This document shows positions 45,828 to 55,826 of a DNA stretch of 64,000 bases, in pieces. The notes beneath the pieces are model-generated. The model did not search any database. It was not told the DNA's origin and saw only the letters and a list, made by a program, of their open reading frames with translations. The DNA comes from Arthrobacter sp. PAMC25564. GTDB taxonomy: Bacteria > Actinomycetota > Actinomycetes > Actinomycetales > Micrococcaceae. The position numbers and the translations under genes were made by a program. The stretch covers positions 3,348,001 to 3,412,000 of the forward strand of contig NZ_CP039290.1 in NCBI RefSeq assembly GCF_004798705.1, in the 5' to 3' direction. Position 1 is the first letter of the stretch, and each line of letters starts with the position of its first letter.

Positions 45828-46316
45828 CTACATCGGCTGCGACAGACCTTGCACGGACGCCACGGTTTCGTTGTCATCGTTCATGACGATCACGACGTCG
45901 ATCAATACCCCTGCCAGCGCGGGGGGCAGCCAGTGCTCGGCATCCTGCCACATCCGGTCTATCGGCAGCTCTGCAGTGTCGAACCATTCCGGGATGATCT
46001 CGGAGCTTTCTCCCGGTTCGCCTTCCCACTGCCGGCTGGTGAAGAGCCGGCACGACATGTTCCATTCGGGTCTGGCAGGAAAGATGAACTCGACGACGCC
46101 AGCGTGGGCCAGGTCCTCCTGGAGCACCACGATGCCGACCTCTTCCCAGACCTCGCGGACCACGGCCTCCGCGTCGCTCTCCCCCGCTTCCACGTGGCCG
46201 CCGATGCCCACGATCTTGCCGGTGCCGAACCCGGTCCGTTTCAGGCCAAGCAGCACTTCGGTGGCGGAACCCGCTTCGCGGAGCAGGAAGCAGAGGGTGA
46301 CGGGGGTTGGGATCAT
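45828..46316 (-). CDS. NUDIX hydrolase, MutT/MTH1-like
   Basis: A 162-residue NUDIX protein. The Nudix box is complete near residues 38-60: GGHVEAGESDAEAVVREV followed by WEEVGI, with the metal-binding REXXEE. The phrase GFGTGKIVGIGGHVE and the overall length resemble MTH1-type 8-oxo-dGTP diphosphatases, so a nucleotide-pool cleaning role is plausible. Substrates in this family cannot be settled from sequence. It is likely monocistronic. Confidence 0.88.
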   Translation of the reverse strand: MIPTPVTLCFLLREAGSATEVLLGLKRTGFGTGKIVGIGGHVEAGESDAEAVVREVWEEVGIVVLQEDLAHAGVVEFIFPARPEWNMSCRLFTSRQWEGEPGESSEIIPEWFDTAELPIDRMWQDAEHWLPPALAGVLIDVVIVMNDDNETVASVQGLSQPM

Positions 46317-46438
46317 GAATTCAGCCTATAGCTGCGGAGAGGCCGCGCAACGGGATCCCGGCCAGGAAACGGCAGGTAGTGCCTTCGGCTATCCCACGGG
46401 GTGCCACCAATATGCTCGGGTACCTGCAAAATGGTCGG

Positions 46439-48069
46439 TCAGACGCATGGGAGCAGGAAGCATTCCGGGTAGGGGTCGTCGAGGGGCGCCGGCCAGCCCG
46501 GGTTGTCGGTGTCTGCGGCGGGGAATGGGTGTGCGGCCGTGAATGAGTGCCAGTCCGGGAAGGGGTCCTGGGGCAGTTCCCGTTCGGGATCGCCGGAGGT
46601 GTCCGGGCCTGCGTCGGTGGCTTGGATGTGGTGTGGCCAGTGGGGTGGTTCCCAGTCCTGGTGTTCGCTGGGGTAGTGCCGTCTGGATGGGGAGGTCCAC
46701 CCGGGCGGGCTGTCCTTGCTGGCCCCGGTGGGTGTCCAGGCGGAGCCGTGTTTCAGGCGGTGGTGTCTGGGGCAGGGTTGGCCCAGGTTGGAGATGGCGG
46801 TGGTGCCTCCGTCGGCCCAGGCCAGGAGGTGGTCTGCCTCGTTGTCCAGTGAGTGGTTGTTGCAGCCGGGGAAGGGGCACCTGCCGTCGCGGAGGCGGAG
46901 CCATTGACGCTGCGCCTTCGTCAGGCGGTAGCTGGTCCGTCCGATTTCCAGCGGGGCGCCATCGCGGGGGTCGGTCAGGACCCGGTAAAAGGAGCCGGCG
47001 CCGTCGGTGACCAGGCGGCGGGCCATGGACGGCGGGATCGGCCCGTACCCGTCCAGGGTGGCCGGTTCGGCGGTGGCGCCCAGCAGGGACAGGACCGGGA
47101 CGGTGATCAGGACCTGCGCCCTCGGGGACGGGACACGTCCGGCGACGCACCCGGCCATGCCGCCGCCGCCGGCCATTCCGCCCGCGGCGCAGGTGGTGTG
47201 GCTGGTGAGGAGCCAGCTGGCGGTGATGTCGGCGCGGAGCTGGGCCAGGGACCGGGCCTCGTCCGGGCCCTGGAGGGCGCGGGCGGCGGCGGTGCTCCGT
47301 TCCCAGATCCCTGCGGCGGTATCTGCCGGGAGGTAGGCCGAAAGCCAGGCCATGCCGTCCCGGTCCGGGAGGTACTCGACCCGCCGGTCCCCGGCGCTTT
47401 TGGTGTGGCGTTTTTCGATGCTGACCGGGTGGTGGCGTTCCCGCCAGGTGCGTGCCTTGGCCCGGAACCGGGACGCCACGAGGTCCCCGGCCCGGCAGCC
47501 CCGGGCGGGGTCCGGCGCGCCGGGGTCCAGGAAGTGCGCCTCCAGCGCGGCCGCTCCGGCGGGATCCAGGCCGGTGGCCTCCTCGACGATGATCCGGGCG
47601 TGCTGCCAGGAGATCGACCCGGCCGCAAGGGCCGCAAGGGTCAGCGGCAGCGCCGTCGTCAGGGCCCGGCATTCGGACAGGAGGGCCCGGCGGCCCGTTC
47701 GCTGACGGTCAGGACACAGGCGACCTCAGCGACCAGGGCCATCTCTTCGGCGGTGCGTTCCCGCGCGGACGCCGGCGGTGACGCCAGGGCCCTGGCCGCC
47801 TGCACGTATTCCGCGGCCAGCCGCACCTTCAGCGCCGCGGTCCGGGCTTCCAGCCGGGCCACCTCGGCCAGCCCGTCCAGGCAACCATCCGCCAGGCGCC
47901 GCAACGGATCGGCGCCGGGCAGCGGAACGGCGCCGGGCAGATCAGCGTGGTCCGCGCCCGCTTCGGTGAAGGCAGCAAGCGCAGCAGCGGACGCGGCGAC
48001 GGCCGCCAGGGCCTCCCTGCTGTCCGCACTCCATCTCCATGCCACGTTACCATCCACACCCCCATCCAA
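46439..48069 (-). pseudogene. DUF222/HNH endonuclease gene split by one frameshift
   Basis: The two halves of one DUF222-HNH protein lie in different frames. The N-terminal frame (from about 48069 or a later GTG) encodes a helical DUF222 part and then stops at 47659 after TVSERAAG. The C-terminal frame continues the same protein with ALLSECRALTT and runs through DUF222 to the HNH nuclease, with CPFPGC, DHLLAWADGG, NLGQPC and HHRLKH. A single missing base near 47683-47695, in a run of G and C, explains the break. This family is multicopy and often decayed in Arthrobacter. A sequencing error or a true mutation are both possible. The start codon is uncertain. Confidence 0.85.
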
Positions 48070-48337
48070 TCACCTGCCACCGACAGTATTGATGAAATTG
48101 CGTGGGTTGCCGACTGGACGGGTACATGCCTTGGCGATCCCCGACACCACGTCCAATGGTGCCGTGGGCCAGGTCGGTTTGTGGCCGAAGAATGCGCGTA
48201 ACGGCCTGCCGGACGGTACTGGGCTGGATCGATAGAGGCAAGGGCGGCGTCGTCACCGTCTCAAAAGCAACAAGCAGGAATATCGCCGCCCAGTTAGCAT
48301 TCGCACGCAGGCCGGCGAAGCAGACGGCCGGGGGCTG

Positions 48338-49354
48338 TCAGCCGAGCGCCCGGGGATGCGCCGCTGCGTAGATCTCCCGCAGGGTATCGGCGGTCACGAG
48401 GGTGTAAACCTGTGTGGTGGTCACGGACGCATGGCCCAGCAGCTCCTGGACGACGCGGACGTCGGCTCCGCCTTCGAGCAGGTGGGTGGCAAAGGAGTGC
48501 CGCAGCGTGTGGGGCGATACGTCCTTGGTGATGTTGGCCTTCCCGGCCGCGGTCTTCAGGATGGTCCAGGCGCTCTGCCTGCTGATCCGCCCGCCCCGCG
48601 CGTTCAGGAAGAGGGCCGGGGTGCCCTTGCCCTTGGCGGACAGCAACGGCCGGCCGCGGACCAGGTAGGCGTCCAGGGCCCGTGCCCCGAAGGACCCCAG
48701 CGGCACCAGCCGTTCCTTGGAGCCTTTGCCGAACAAACGGACAATCGCAGGGCCGGTGCCCTCATCGGCAGCCCCGGTGTGCAGTGAGATGTCGTCGACA
48801 TCCAGGCCCACGGCCTCGCTGATACGGGCGCCGGTGGAGTAGAGGAACTCCAGCAGGGCCCGGTCGCGCAGGCCTGTCGCCGTGTCGGTGCCGGTGGCCT
48901 CGAGGATTCTCGTGACCTCATCGACGCTGATGGCCTTGGGCAGGCGCTTGCCGGGCATCGGCGGATGGACATCGCTCGCGGGATCCGTGGCCGTGACGCC
49001 TTCCAGCGCCCAGAATTTATGGAGTCCGCGCACGGCCACCACCGTCCGGGCCGCCGAGCGGATGCCGAGGGCCGAGCCGCCGTCGGAACCGTCGGACAGC
49101 GCCTGGACGAAGGCCGTCACATCGTGCCGGGTGATCTCGCCAGGATGCTGGCGGCCGGTCCGAGCAAGGTGTTTGGCATAGCGGGCCAGATCCCGGCGGT
49201 ACGCCGAAAGGGTGTTCGCGGCCAGCCCGCGCTCGACCCCCATGTGCTGAAGGTAGTCCGTCACGGCACGGTCGATCGCGTTCGGCGGCCGGGCGTCCGC
49301 CTTCGCGGGAGCTTCGACCGGAGCAGGTTGCTCTGTTGCCGCGGGCTCAGCCAT
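48338..49354 (-). CDS. xerD: Tyrosine recombinase XerD
   Basis: A 338-residue recombinase that resolves chromosome dimers at dif with XerC. The SAM-like DNA-binding domain is at about 35-125, with [17 protein letters not shown]. The catalytic domain has [10 protein letters not shown] (first Arg), [11 protein letters not shown] (Lys), [15 protein letters not shown] (His and second Arg), [14 protein letters not shown] (His and nucleophilic Tyr). The ATG overlaps the stop of the upstream NUDIX gene (TGATG). The xerD-NUDIX-pyrG-recN order matches Rv1701-Rv1696, so this is the core recombinase and not a phage integrase. About 30 extra residues precede the fold. Confidence 0.96.
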   Translation of the reverse strand: MAEPAATEQPAPVEAPAKADARPPNAIDRAVTDYLQHMGVERGLAANTLSAYRRDLARYAKHLARTGRQHPGEITRHDVTAFVQALSDGSDGGSALGIRSAARTVVAVRGLHKFWALEGVTATDPASDVHPPMPGKRLPKAISVDEVTRILEATGTDTATGLRDRALLEFLYSTGARISEAVGLDVDDISLHTGAADEGTGPAIVRLFGKGSKERLVPLGSFGARALDAYLVRGRPLLSAKGKGTPALFLNARGGRISRQSAWTILKTAAGKANITKDVSPHTLRHSFATHLLEGGADVRVVQELLGHASVTTTQVYTLVTADTLREIYAAAHPRALG

Positions 49355-50016
49355 CAGCGCTGGCTGGGATGGGCAGGCCACGGCGCATCGGCGGGGCGCA
49401 GCCCCTCGAAGTTGTCCGCGCGGGCAGCCGCGGCGGCGAGGACGCCGACGACGGCGGACGGGTTGTGCAGGCGGCCATCCAGCACCGCTGCCACCGCGGC
49501 ATCGAGCGGAAGCCAGTGGAGCTCAATTTCTGCTTCCTCATCGGTGCGGACGTGAAGTTCGTGGCCCGGCACATCGCCCAGGCCGCGGGCCAGGTATATG
49601 CGGATCGCCTCGCTGGAGGATCCGGGGGAATTGAAGAAGTCCGCCAGGACGTTCCAGCGGCTGGCCACAAGATCCGCTTCCTCGGCGAGCTCGCGGGCCG
49701 CGCCGACGACGAAGTCCTCGCCCTCGACGTCCAGCAGCCCGGCCGGGATTTCCCAGAGGTCCATGCCGACGGGGTGCCGGTACTGCTTGATCAGCAGCAC
49801 CTCACCCGCGTCGTTCATCGGAAGCACCGCCACGGCCCCGGGGTGCTCGATATAGTCGCGGACGAGGGGCGCCCCCTCATCGTTGAGCTGGAAGCTGTCA
49901 CTGACAACATCCCAGATCCGGCCCTCATAGACCGTCTGGGACGACAAAAGACGGCGCGGGCTCGGCTGATCCGAAACCTGCCGTGCAGCATTGGGGGTCT
50001 CAGATGTAGCGGGCAT
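49354..50016 (-). CDS. NUDIX hydrolase, ADP-ribose pyrophosphatase type
   Basis: A 220-residue NUDIX protein with an N-terminal beta-strand domain and Nudix core. The box spans [18 protein letters not shown] followed by [10 protein letters not shown], with the REXXEE metal site. The spacing to the following [10 protein letters not shown] segment is typical of ADP-ribose pyrophosphatases, which hydrolyse ADP-ribose to AMP and ribose 5-phosphate. It lies between pyrG and xerD, as in mycobacteria (Rv1700), and is coupled to xerD. Confidence 0.92.
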   Translation of the reverse strand: MPATSETPNAARQVSDQPSPRRLLSSQTVYEGRIWDVVSDSFQLNDEGAPLVRDYIEHPGAVAVLPMNDAGEVLLIKQYRHPVGMDLWEIPAGLLDVEGEDFVVGAARELAEEADLVASRWNVLADFFNSPGSSSEAIRIYLARGLGDVPGHELHVRTDEEAEIELHWLPLDAAVAAVLDGRLHNPSAVVGVLAAAAARADNFEGLRPADAPWPAHPSQR

Positions 50017-50042
50017 CGCGCCGTCCTTTGATTCAGCTGGGG

Positions 50043-51833
50043 TTACTTGGACACTGCCGCCGTCGAGGGCTTGGCCGGGTCTGCGGGAACGGCCTTGGCC
50101 TCCGTGGCAGCGGGGGTCAACTTGCTGCCGTTGCCGTGCTGGTGCTCCAGGGCAGCCTTGACCAGGCCCGCAAACAGCGGATGCGGGCGGGTGGGCCGTG
50201 AGCTCAGCTCAGGGTGCGCCTGCGTTGCCACGTAGTACGGGTGGACTTCACGGGGAAGTTCCACGTACTCCACGAGCTTGCCGTCGGGTGAGGTTCCGGA
50301 GAATACCAGGCCCTTGGCGGCGATCTGCCCGCGGTACTTGTTGTTGACCTCGTAGCGGTGCCGGTGGCGTTCGCTGACCTTGGTGGTGCCGTACGTCTCG
50401 GCCACGACGGAGCCTTCATCGAGCTTGGCTTCGTACAGGCCCAGGCGCATGGTGCCGCCCAGGTCGCCCTTGCCCTCAACGATGTCCAGCTGTTCTTCCA
50501 TGGTGGCAATGACCGGGTACTTGGAGTCGGGCTCGAACTCGGACGAGGATGCGCCTTCGAGGCCGACCACGTTGCGGGCGTACTCGATCACCATGCACTG
50601 GAGGCCAAGGCACAGGCCCAGCACCGGGAGCTTGGTTTCGCGGGCGTACTTCAGCGCGCCCAGTTTGCCTTCCAGTCCGCGGATCCCGAAGCCGCCCGGA
50701 ACGCAGATGGCGTCGACGCCGTCGAGGGCCTGTACCGCGCCCTCGAGGGTTTCGCATTCGTCCGAGGGCACCCAGCGGATCTTGACCTTGGTGTCGTTGG
50801 CAAAGCCGCCGGCACGCAGGGCCTCGGTGACCGAGAGGTAGGCGTCTGGCAGGTCGATGTACTTGCCCACCAGGGCTATCTCAACCTCGTGCTTGGGATT
50901 GTGGACCGCGTCGAGCAGTTTGTCCCAGCTGGTCCAGTCGACGTCCTTGAACGGAAGGTCCAGGGCGCGGACGATGTATGAGTCCAGGCCCTGCGAGTGC
51001 AGGGTCTTCGGGATGTCATAGATGCTCGGCGCATCCGGGCAGCCGATGACGGCGTCGATGTCGACGTCGCACATCCGGCCGATCTTTTCGCGCATGGGCT
51101 GGGGCACTTCGCGGTCCGAGCGGATCACGATGGCTTCGGGCTGGATGCCGATGGAGCGCAACGCGGCAACGGAGTGCTGCGTCGGCTTGGTCTTCAGTTC
51201 CTGCGACGGGCCGATGTACGGGACGAGGGATACGTGAAGGAAGAAGACATTTCCGCGGCCGATGTCCTGGCGGACCTGGCGGGCGGATTCGAGGAAGGGC
51301 TGCGACTCGATGTCGCCCACGGTGCCGCCGATTTCTGTGATGATGACATCGGGGGCGTTTTTGCCCTCGGCAGGAAGCCGCATGCGCCGCTTGATTTCAT
51401 CGGTGATGTGCGGGATGACCTGGACGGTGTCGCCGAGGTACTCGCCACGGCGCTCCTTGGCGATGACCGTCGAGTAGACCTGGCCGGTCGTGACGTTGGC
51501 CGAGCCTTCGAGGTTTTCATCGAGGAATCGCTCATAGTGGCCGATGTCGAGGTCCGTTTCGGCGCCGTCGTCAGTGACGAAGACTTCGCCGTGCTGGAAC
51601 GGATTCATCGTGCCCGGATCCACATTCAGATAGGGATCGAGCTTTTGCATAGTTACAGACAAACCGCGTGCCCGCAGCAGGTGGCCGAGGCTTGAAGCCG
51701 TCAGTCCCTTGCCGAGCGAGGACGCCACACCGCCGGTGACGAAGATGTGTTTGGTCGTCTTGGACGAGCCCGGAAACCGGGAATTTACACGGGAATTTGA
51801 TCGCTGCACCACGGAGTTCGAGCCTATCACCAT
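50043..51833 (-). CDS. pyrG: CTP synthase
   Basis: A 596-residue enzyme that aminates UTP to CTP with ATP and glutamine. The N-terminal synthase domain has [16 protein letters not shown] (P-loop) near residue 33 and the [15 protein letters not shown] segment. The C-terminal class I glutaminase has GLCLGLQ with the nucleophilic Cys, and the His/Glu pair near TQAHPEL. The ATG at 51833 sits six bases after AGGAGG, so I keep the 25-residue extension before the fold. The C-terminal 40 residues are Ala/Pro/Lys-rich and look disordered. Confidence 0.97.
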   Translation of the reverse strand: MVIGSNSVVQRSNSRVNSRFPGSSKTTKHIFVTGGVASSLGKGLTASSLGHLLRARGLSVTMQKLDPYLNVDPGTMNPFQHGEVFVTDDGAETDLDIGHYERFLDENLEGSANVTTGQVYSTVIAKERRGEYLGDTVQVIPHITDEIKRRMRLPAEGKNAPDVIITEIGGTVGDIESQPFLESARQVRQDIGRGNVFFLHVSLVPYIGPSQELKTKPTQHSVAALRSIGIQPEAIVIRSDREVPQPMREKIGRMCDVDIDAVIGCPDAPSIYDIPKTLHSQGLDSYIVRALDLPFKDVDWTSWDKLLDAVHNPKHEVEIALVGKYIDLPDAYLSVTEALRAGGFANDTKVKIRWVPSDECETLEGAVQALDGVDAICVPGGFGIRGLEGKLGALKYARETKLPVLGLCLGLQCMVIEYARNVVGLEGASSSEFEPDSKYPVIATMEEQLDIVEGKGDLGGTMRLGLYEAKLDEGSVVAETYGTTKVSERHRHRYEVNNKYRGQIAAKGLVFSGTSPDGKLVEYVELPREVHPYYVATQAHPELSSRPTRPHPLFAGLVKAALEHQHGNGSKLTPAATEAKAVPADPAKPSTAAVSK

Positions 51834-51920
51834 TTATGCCTCCTACGGGTCCACCGGCGGTATGCCGCTGTGATTGTCCTCCCGGCCATGCTCGTCCCGG
51901 TGCTGCTCGTCAAGGCAGGT

Positions 51921-53660
51921 TCAGCCCTGCTGCGGCAGGAGCTTGGCGTCGTCCAGCAGTTCCTGGGCGTGGGCCCGGGCGGATTCGGAATCCTCCTGGC
52001 CGGCCAGCATCCGGGCCAGTTCCCGGACCCGTTCGGCCTCGTCCAGCAGCTGCACGTCGCTGGATGTGAAACCGGTCGCAGTGGCGCCGTCGGGGCCCCG
52101 CACGGAGGTCTTGATGACCCGGATGTGCTGGTCCGCGAAGGCGGCCACCTGCGGCAGGTGGGTGACCACGAGCACCTGGACGTGCCGGGCGAGCATCGCG
52201 AGCCGACGCCCGATCTCGACGGCGGCGCGGCCGCCCACGCCGGCGTCGACCTCGTCAAAGACGAAGGTGGGGACGGGGTCGACGGCGGCCAGCACCACTT
52301 CGATGGCCAACATCACACGCGAGAGCTCACCCCCCGAGGCACCCTTGCCGAGCGGACGGGCCGGGGCTCCGGAGTGCGGCTGGAGCAGGAAGGAGATCTC
52401 GTCGACGCCGAACGGACCCAGCTGCCCACCGGACTCCACGTTGATGATCAGGGTGGCATCGGCCATGGCCAGGGCCTTCAGCTCCGCGCTGACCCGGGCC
52501 GAGAGCTCCTTGGCGGCCTTCTTGCGCGCCTTGCTGATGTCCGCGGCTTGCTTCCGGAGCCCGGCCTCCGCGCGGGCCACCTCGGCGTCCAGCGCCTCGA
52601 TCCGGGTGGAGTCGTCCTGCAGCTCCTCGAACCGGGCCCGCGCATCCTCGGCCCAGACCAGCACCTCGTCGATGCTCGGCGCGTATTTGCGCACGAGCTT
52701 CGCCAGCGCCGCCCGCCGGTCCTCGATCTCGGCGAGCCGCTCCGGGCCCTCGGTATCGAGCGCGGCCTGGTAGCTGGCGAGCTCCGCCGCGATGTCGTTG
52801 AGCAGGAAGCCGACCTCGGCCAGCCGCGCCGCCGCGGACCCCAGCTCCTCATCGTGGCCTGCGACGTGTTCCAGGGTGCGCTTGGCGGCGTCCACCAGCG
52901 TCGTCGCATCGGCGTCCTCCCCGAAGTCTTCCGAGATGAGCGCCTGGTGAGCCGTCGTGGCCGCGATCCGCAGTTCCTCGACATTCGCGAGCTTGACGGC
53001 TTCGGCCTTGAGGGACTCATCCTCCCCCGGTTGCGGGTCGACGGCGTCGATCTCGGCCAGGGCTGCCTCGAGCGATTCCGCCTCGCGCAGGCGTTCGCGG
53101 GCGGCGCCGCGGAGCGTGTCCAGCTCGGCCTGGATTGCCTTCCAGTGCGAGTGCAGTTCCTGGTAGCCGGCCAGGCTTCCGGCCAGGCTCTCCCCCGCGA
53201 ACTTGTCCAGGGCGCTGCGCTGCGCCACGGGGCTCTTGAGCCGGATCTGCTCGGACTGTCCGTGGACGACGACGAGCGTTGCGCCGATTTCGGCGAGGAC
53301 GCCCACGGGCGCGGCGCGTCCGCCAAGGAACGCCCGGCTGCGGCCGTCAGCGCCGACGCTGCGGGCGAGCAGCAACTCCGCACCGCCGTCGAACTCCTCG
53401 ATCTCAGCCCCCGCCTCACGGGCCCGCGCGATGGCGGCGTGCCCGGCGTCGAGCTTCAGCACGGCCTCGGCGGAAGCACTTTTCGCGCCGCTGCGCACGG
53501 CGCCGGCGTCGGACCTCGCCCCGAGCAGCAGCCCGACGGCGGTGACCACCATGGTCTTGCCTGCGCCCGTTTCACCGGTCACCACGCTCAGGCCCGGGCC
53601 CAGCGGCAGGGTGGCGTCGGTAATAACTCCCAGGTCGCGGATTCTCAGTTCTTCAAGCAT
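51921..53660 (-). CDS. recN: DNA repair protein RecN
   Basis: RecN (579 residues) is an SMC-like ATPase recruited to double-strand breaks. Walker A is GETGAGKT (residues 29-36), a long coiled coil fills about 150-390, and the ABC signature GASGGELSRVMLAI with Walker B FVFDEVDAGVGG is near 420-470. The start is three bases after the nadK stop, so both are in one transcript with tlyA. No SOS box can be seen upstream because the gene is internal to the run. Confidence 0.97.
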   Translation of the reverse strand: MLEELRIRDLGVITDATLPLGPGLSVVTGETGAGKTMVVTAVGLLLGARSDAGAVRSGAKSASAEAVLKLDAGHAAIARAREAGAEIEEFDGGAELLLARSVGADGRSRAFLGGRAAPVGVLAEIGATLVVVHGQSEQIRLKSPVAQRSALDKFAGESLAGSLAGYQELHSHWKAIQAELDTLRGAARERLREAESLEAALAEIDAVDPQPGEDESLKAEAVKLANVEELRIAATTAHQALISEDFGEDADATTLVDAAKRTLEHVAGHDEELGSAAARLAEVGFLLNDIAAELASYQAALDTEGPERLAEIEDRRAALAKLVRKYAPSIDEVLVWAEDARARFEELQDDSTRIEALDAEVARAEAGLRKQAADISKARKKAAKELSARVSAELKALAMADATLIINVESGGQLGPFGVDEISFLLQPHSGAPARPLGKGASGGELSRVMLAIEVVLAAVDPVPTFVFDEVDAGVGGRAAVEIGRRLAMLARHVQVLVVTHLPQVAAFADQHIRVIKTSVRGPDGATATGFTSSDVQLLDEAERVRELARMLAGQEDSESARAHAQELLDDAKLLPQQG

Positions 53661-53663
53661 GGT

Positions 53664-54686
53664 TCACTTCGCAGTCGATGGATCGGTTATCTGGCCGGGA
53701 CCTGCGTGCCGCGGTGCCAGCGGCGTGGCCGGCCTGAGGGTGTGGACAACCGGCATCGGTCCGGTCGGGATGGTTCCGGTCTGTGGCACGGGTCCGCGCC
53801 AGCCCTGGATCGGCAGCTCGAACTTGCGGACCAGCCGCCCCGAGAAGGGGGTCTGGTGGGTGCGCGCCAGCCGCACGGGCGTGGCGGACCGGGTTACTTC
53901 CACACGGGCCCCCGGCGGCAGGTCCACGGAACGGCGTCCGTCGCACCAGAGCACCCCGCGGGCGTCGGTGCGGTTCAGGATCTCGACGGCGAGCCGGGAC
54001 CGGGGGGACACCACGAGCGGCTTGGCGAACAGCGCGTGTGCACTGATCGGCACGATCAGCAGGGCCTCGACCTCGGGCCAGACCACCGGGCCGCCAGCGG
54101 AGAAGGCATAGGCTGTGGACCCGGTGGGGGTGGCGAGGACGACGCCGTCGCAGCCGAAGGAGGTGAGGGGGCGTTCGTCGACTTCGGTGACCACCTCAAG
54201 CATCCGTTCGCGGTTGCCCTTTTCGATTGCGGCCTCGTTCAGCGCCCAGGTGTGCCAGATCTTCTGCCCGCGGACCCAGACCTGGACGTCGATCGTCATC
54301 CGCTCTTCCACGGTGTATTGGCGGCTGGCGATCCACTCGACGGTCTGTGCCAGGTCCGCACGCTCACTTTCGGCCAGGAACCCTACGTGGCCGAGGTTGA
54401 CGCCCAGCAGCGGGACGTCGACTTCCCGCACGAGCTCGGCCGCCCGCAGGATCGTGCCGTCCCCGCCGAGCACCATAACCAGTTCGACGTCCGGGAGTCT
54501 GACGTGGTGGTGGAGGACCTCGACTGGCTGGTCGAGCCGCCCGAAAAAGCGGACCATGTCACCGAGTTCGGATTTCTGCATCACCGGAACGATGCCGGAC
54601 GCGTGGAGCTGCGCGCACGCTTCCCAGGCCGCTGTGAGGGATTCCTCGCGCCCTGTGTGGGCAAGGATGAGGACACGCCTGCTCAT
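53664..54686 (-). CDS. nadK: NAD kinase
   Basis: This enzyme makes NADP by phosphorylating NAD with ATP or polyphosphate. The 340-residue protein contains LGGDGTILRAAE near residue 74 (the GGDG catalytic motif), GHVGFLAE near 100 and the conserved TPTGSTAYAFSAGGP near 208. It carries an extra C-terminal tail of about 40 residues rich in Pro and Thr. AAGGCGG precedes the ATG. tlyA-nadK-recN is the conserved actinobacterial order. Confidence 0.97.
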   Translation of the reverse strand: MSRRVLILAHTGREESLTAAWEACAQLHASGIVPVMQKSELGDMVRFFGRLDQPVEVLHHHVRLPDVELVMVLGGDGTILRAAELVREVDVPLLGVNLGHVGFLAESERADLAQTVEWIASRQYTVEERMTIDVQVWVRGQKIWHTWALNEAAIEKGNRERMLEVVTEVDERPLTSFGCDGVVLATPTGSTAYAFSAGGPVVWPEVEALLIVPISAHALFAKPLVVSPRSRLAVEILNRTDARGVLWCDGRRSVDLPPGARVEVTRSATPVRLARTHQTPFSGRLVRKFELPIQGWRGPVPQTGTIPTGPMPVVHTLRPATPLAPRHAGPGQITDPSTAK

Positions 54687-54708
54687 CAGGTTCCGCCTTC
54701 TAGTGCTT

Positions 54709-55521
54709 CTAGTGCTCTGGCCAGATTATTCCGAGTAACGCCGCCACGGCTGCGTCACGCTCCTCGATCTTAGGCAGGTCTGTTCCAATCCCGCGCTTTA
54801 TCCACAGAAAGTACTCGACGTTTCCGTCCTGGCCGGGCAGGGGGCTGCTGGCGAGGCCCTTCAATTCCAGGCCGCTGTCCATGGCCTCCGCCGCGACCTT
54901 GCCCACCGCCATCCGGCGCTCCCGTTCCGAGGTGACCACGCCGGTGCGCCCCAGCCGGTCCTTGCCGATCTCGAACTGCGGCTTGACCATCAGGACGAGG
55001 TCGCCGCCCGGCTCGGTGCACGCCGCGAGCGACGCCATGACCAGGGTCAGCGAGATGAAGGACAGGTCCGCCACGGTCAGCGCGGCCGGGCCGCCGATCT
55101 CGGCCGCCGTCATGTACCGGACGTTGAGGCCTTCGTGGACGGAAACCCGGGGATCGGTCCGGATCTGCGGAACGAGCTGGTCGTGGCCGACATCCACGGC
55201 GACGACGTGCCCGGCCCCGCGCCGGAGCAGCACATCGGTGAATCCCCCGGTGGAGGCGCCGGCGTCCAGGCATCGCTTGCCTTGGACCTCGACGTCGGGA
55301 AAGGCGTCCAGCGCGCCGGCCAGCTTGTGGCCCGCGCGGCTGACATAGCTGTCCTCACCGGAGGCCTGGACATCCAGGACGGTGTCGTCCTGCACCTGGA
55401 GGGAGGCCTTTGCGAGCACTTCGCCCCCGGAGCTGACCTTGCCCTCGGCGATGAGGCGTGCGGCATGGGTGCGGGACCTCGCCAATCCCCGGCTGACAAG
55501 TGTCTGGTCAAGCCTGGTCAT
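54709..55521 (-). CDS. tlyA: TlyA-family 2'-O-ribose rRNA methyltransferase
   Basis: TlyA methylates ribose in 16S and 23S rRNA (C1409 and C1920 in mycobacteria) and its loss gives capreomycin resistance there. The 270-residue protein has an N-terminal S4 domain (about 2-60, RLDQTLVSRGLARSRTHAARLI) and a Rossmann SAM domain with DAGASTGGFTDVLL near 90. I start at the ATG at 55521, which begins the S4 domain. It overlaps the end of the small gene upstream by 14 bases. The old name hemolysin does not describe its function. Confidence 0.95.
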   Translation of the reverse strand: MTRLDQTLVSRGLARSRTHAARLIAEGKVSSGGEVLAKASLQVQDDTVLDVQASGEDSYVSRAGHKLAGALDAFPDVEVQGKRCLDAGASTGGFTDVLLRRGAGHVVAVDVGHDQLVPQIRTDPRVSVHEGLNVRYMTAAEIGGPAALTVADLSFISLTLVMASLAACTEPGGDLVLMVKPQFEIGKDRLGRTGVVTSERERRMAVGKVAAEAMDSGLELKGLASSPLPGQDGNVEYFLWIKRGIGTDLPKIEERDAAVAALLGIIWPEH

Positions 55522-55804
55522 GGTGCGGCGTCCCCATCGGGTTGATCTGTCCTGCCACGTCCTCATTCAGGGCTGCCAGCAGGTCATCGTGCAGCGCTGC
55601 ATACGTCTCGCCGTGCCCGGACACCGGCGTCGAGGGCAGCGCCCCAAGACGATCCAGCAGGGCGGCCACGGCCGCGTCCGGGATCCCGTTATCGGTCCCG
55701 TCGGTCCCGCTTTGGGAAGCCTGGGCCCGCTTCGGGGGAAGCGCCGGCCACGCGACCGCCGCTTCCGGTTCCGGTGCTTGAACTGCTTGGTTCGGCTCGG
55801 TCAT
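55508..55804 (-). CDS. Small hypothetical protein upstream of tlyA
   Basis: A 98-residue, mostly acidic protein of unknown function. The N-terminal half is Pro/Ala/Glu-rich; the C-terminal half (about 45-90) looks helical, with DAAVAALLDRLGALP and YAALHDDLLAALNED. The ATG at 55804 follows GGAGACC; the frame is open further upstream but runs into the HAD gene. It overlaps tlyA by 14 bases in another frame. Its place matches the small Rv1693 between the HAD gene and tlyA, supporting a real gene. Confidence 0.8.
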   Translation of the reverse strand: MTEPNQAVQAPEPEAAVAWPALPPKRAQASQSGTDGTDNGIPDAAVAALLDRLGALPSTPVSGHGETYAALHDDLLAALNEDVAGQINPMGTPHHDQA

Positions 55805-55826
55805 GGTCTCCAGTCTAGTGATTCGG

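Noticed and set aside
46389-47672. 427-codon minus frame overlapping the HNH gene
   Set aside because: Pro/Arg/Gly-rich shadow in a third frame; the HNH motifs are in the neighbouring frame.
48338-49354. XerD-like recombinase as a phage or island integrase
   Set aside because: Gene order xerD-NUDIX-pyrG-recN is core; no attachment-site duplication or mobile genes nearby.
51870-54773. 967-codon plus-strand frame antisense to recN and nadK
   Set aside because: Arg/Gly/Leu-rich shadow of two highly recognisable minus-strand genes; third-codon G+C bias explains it.
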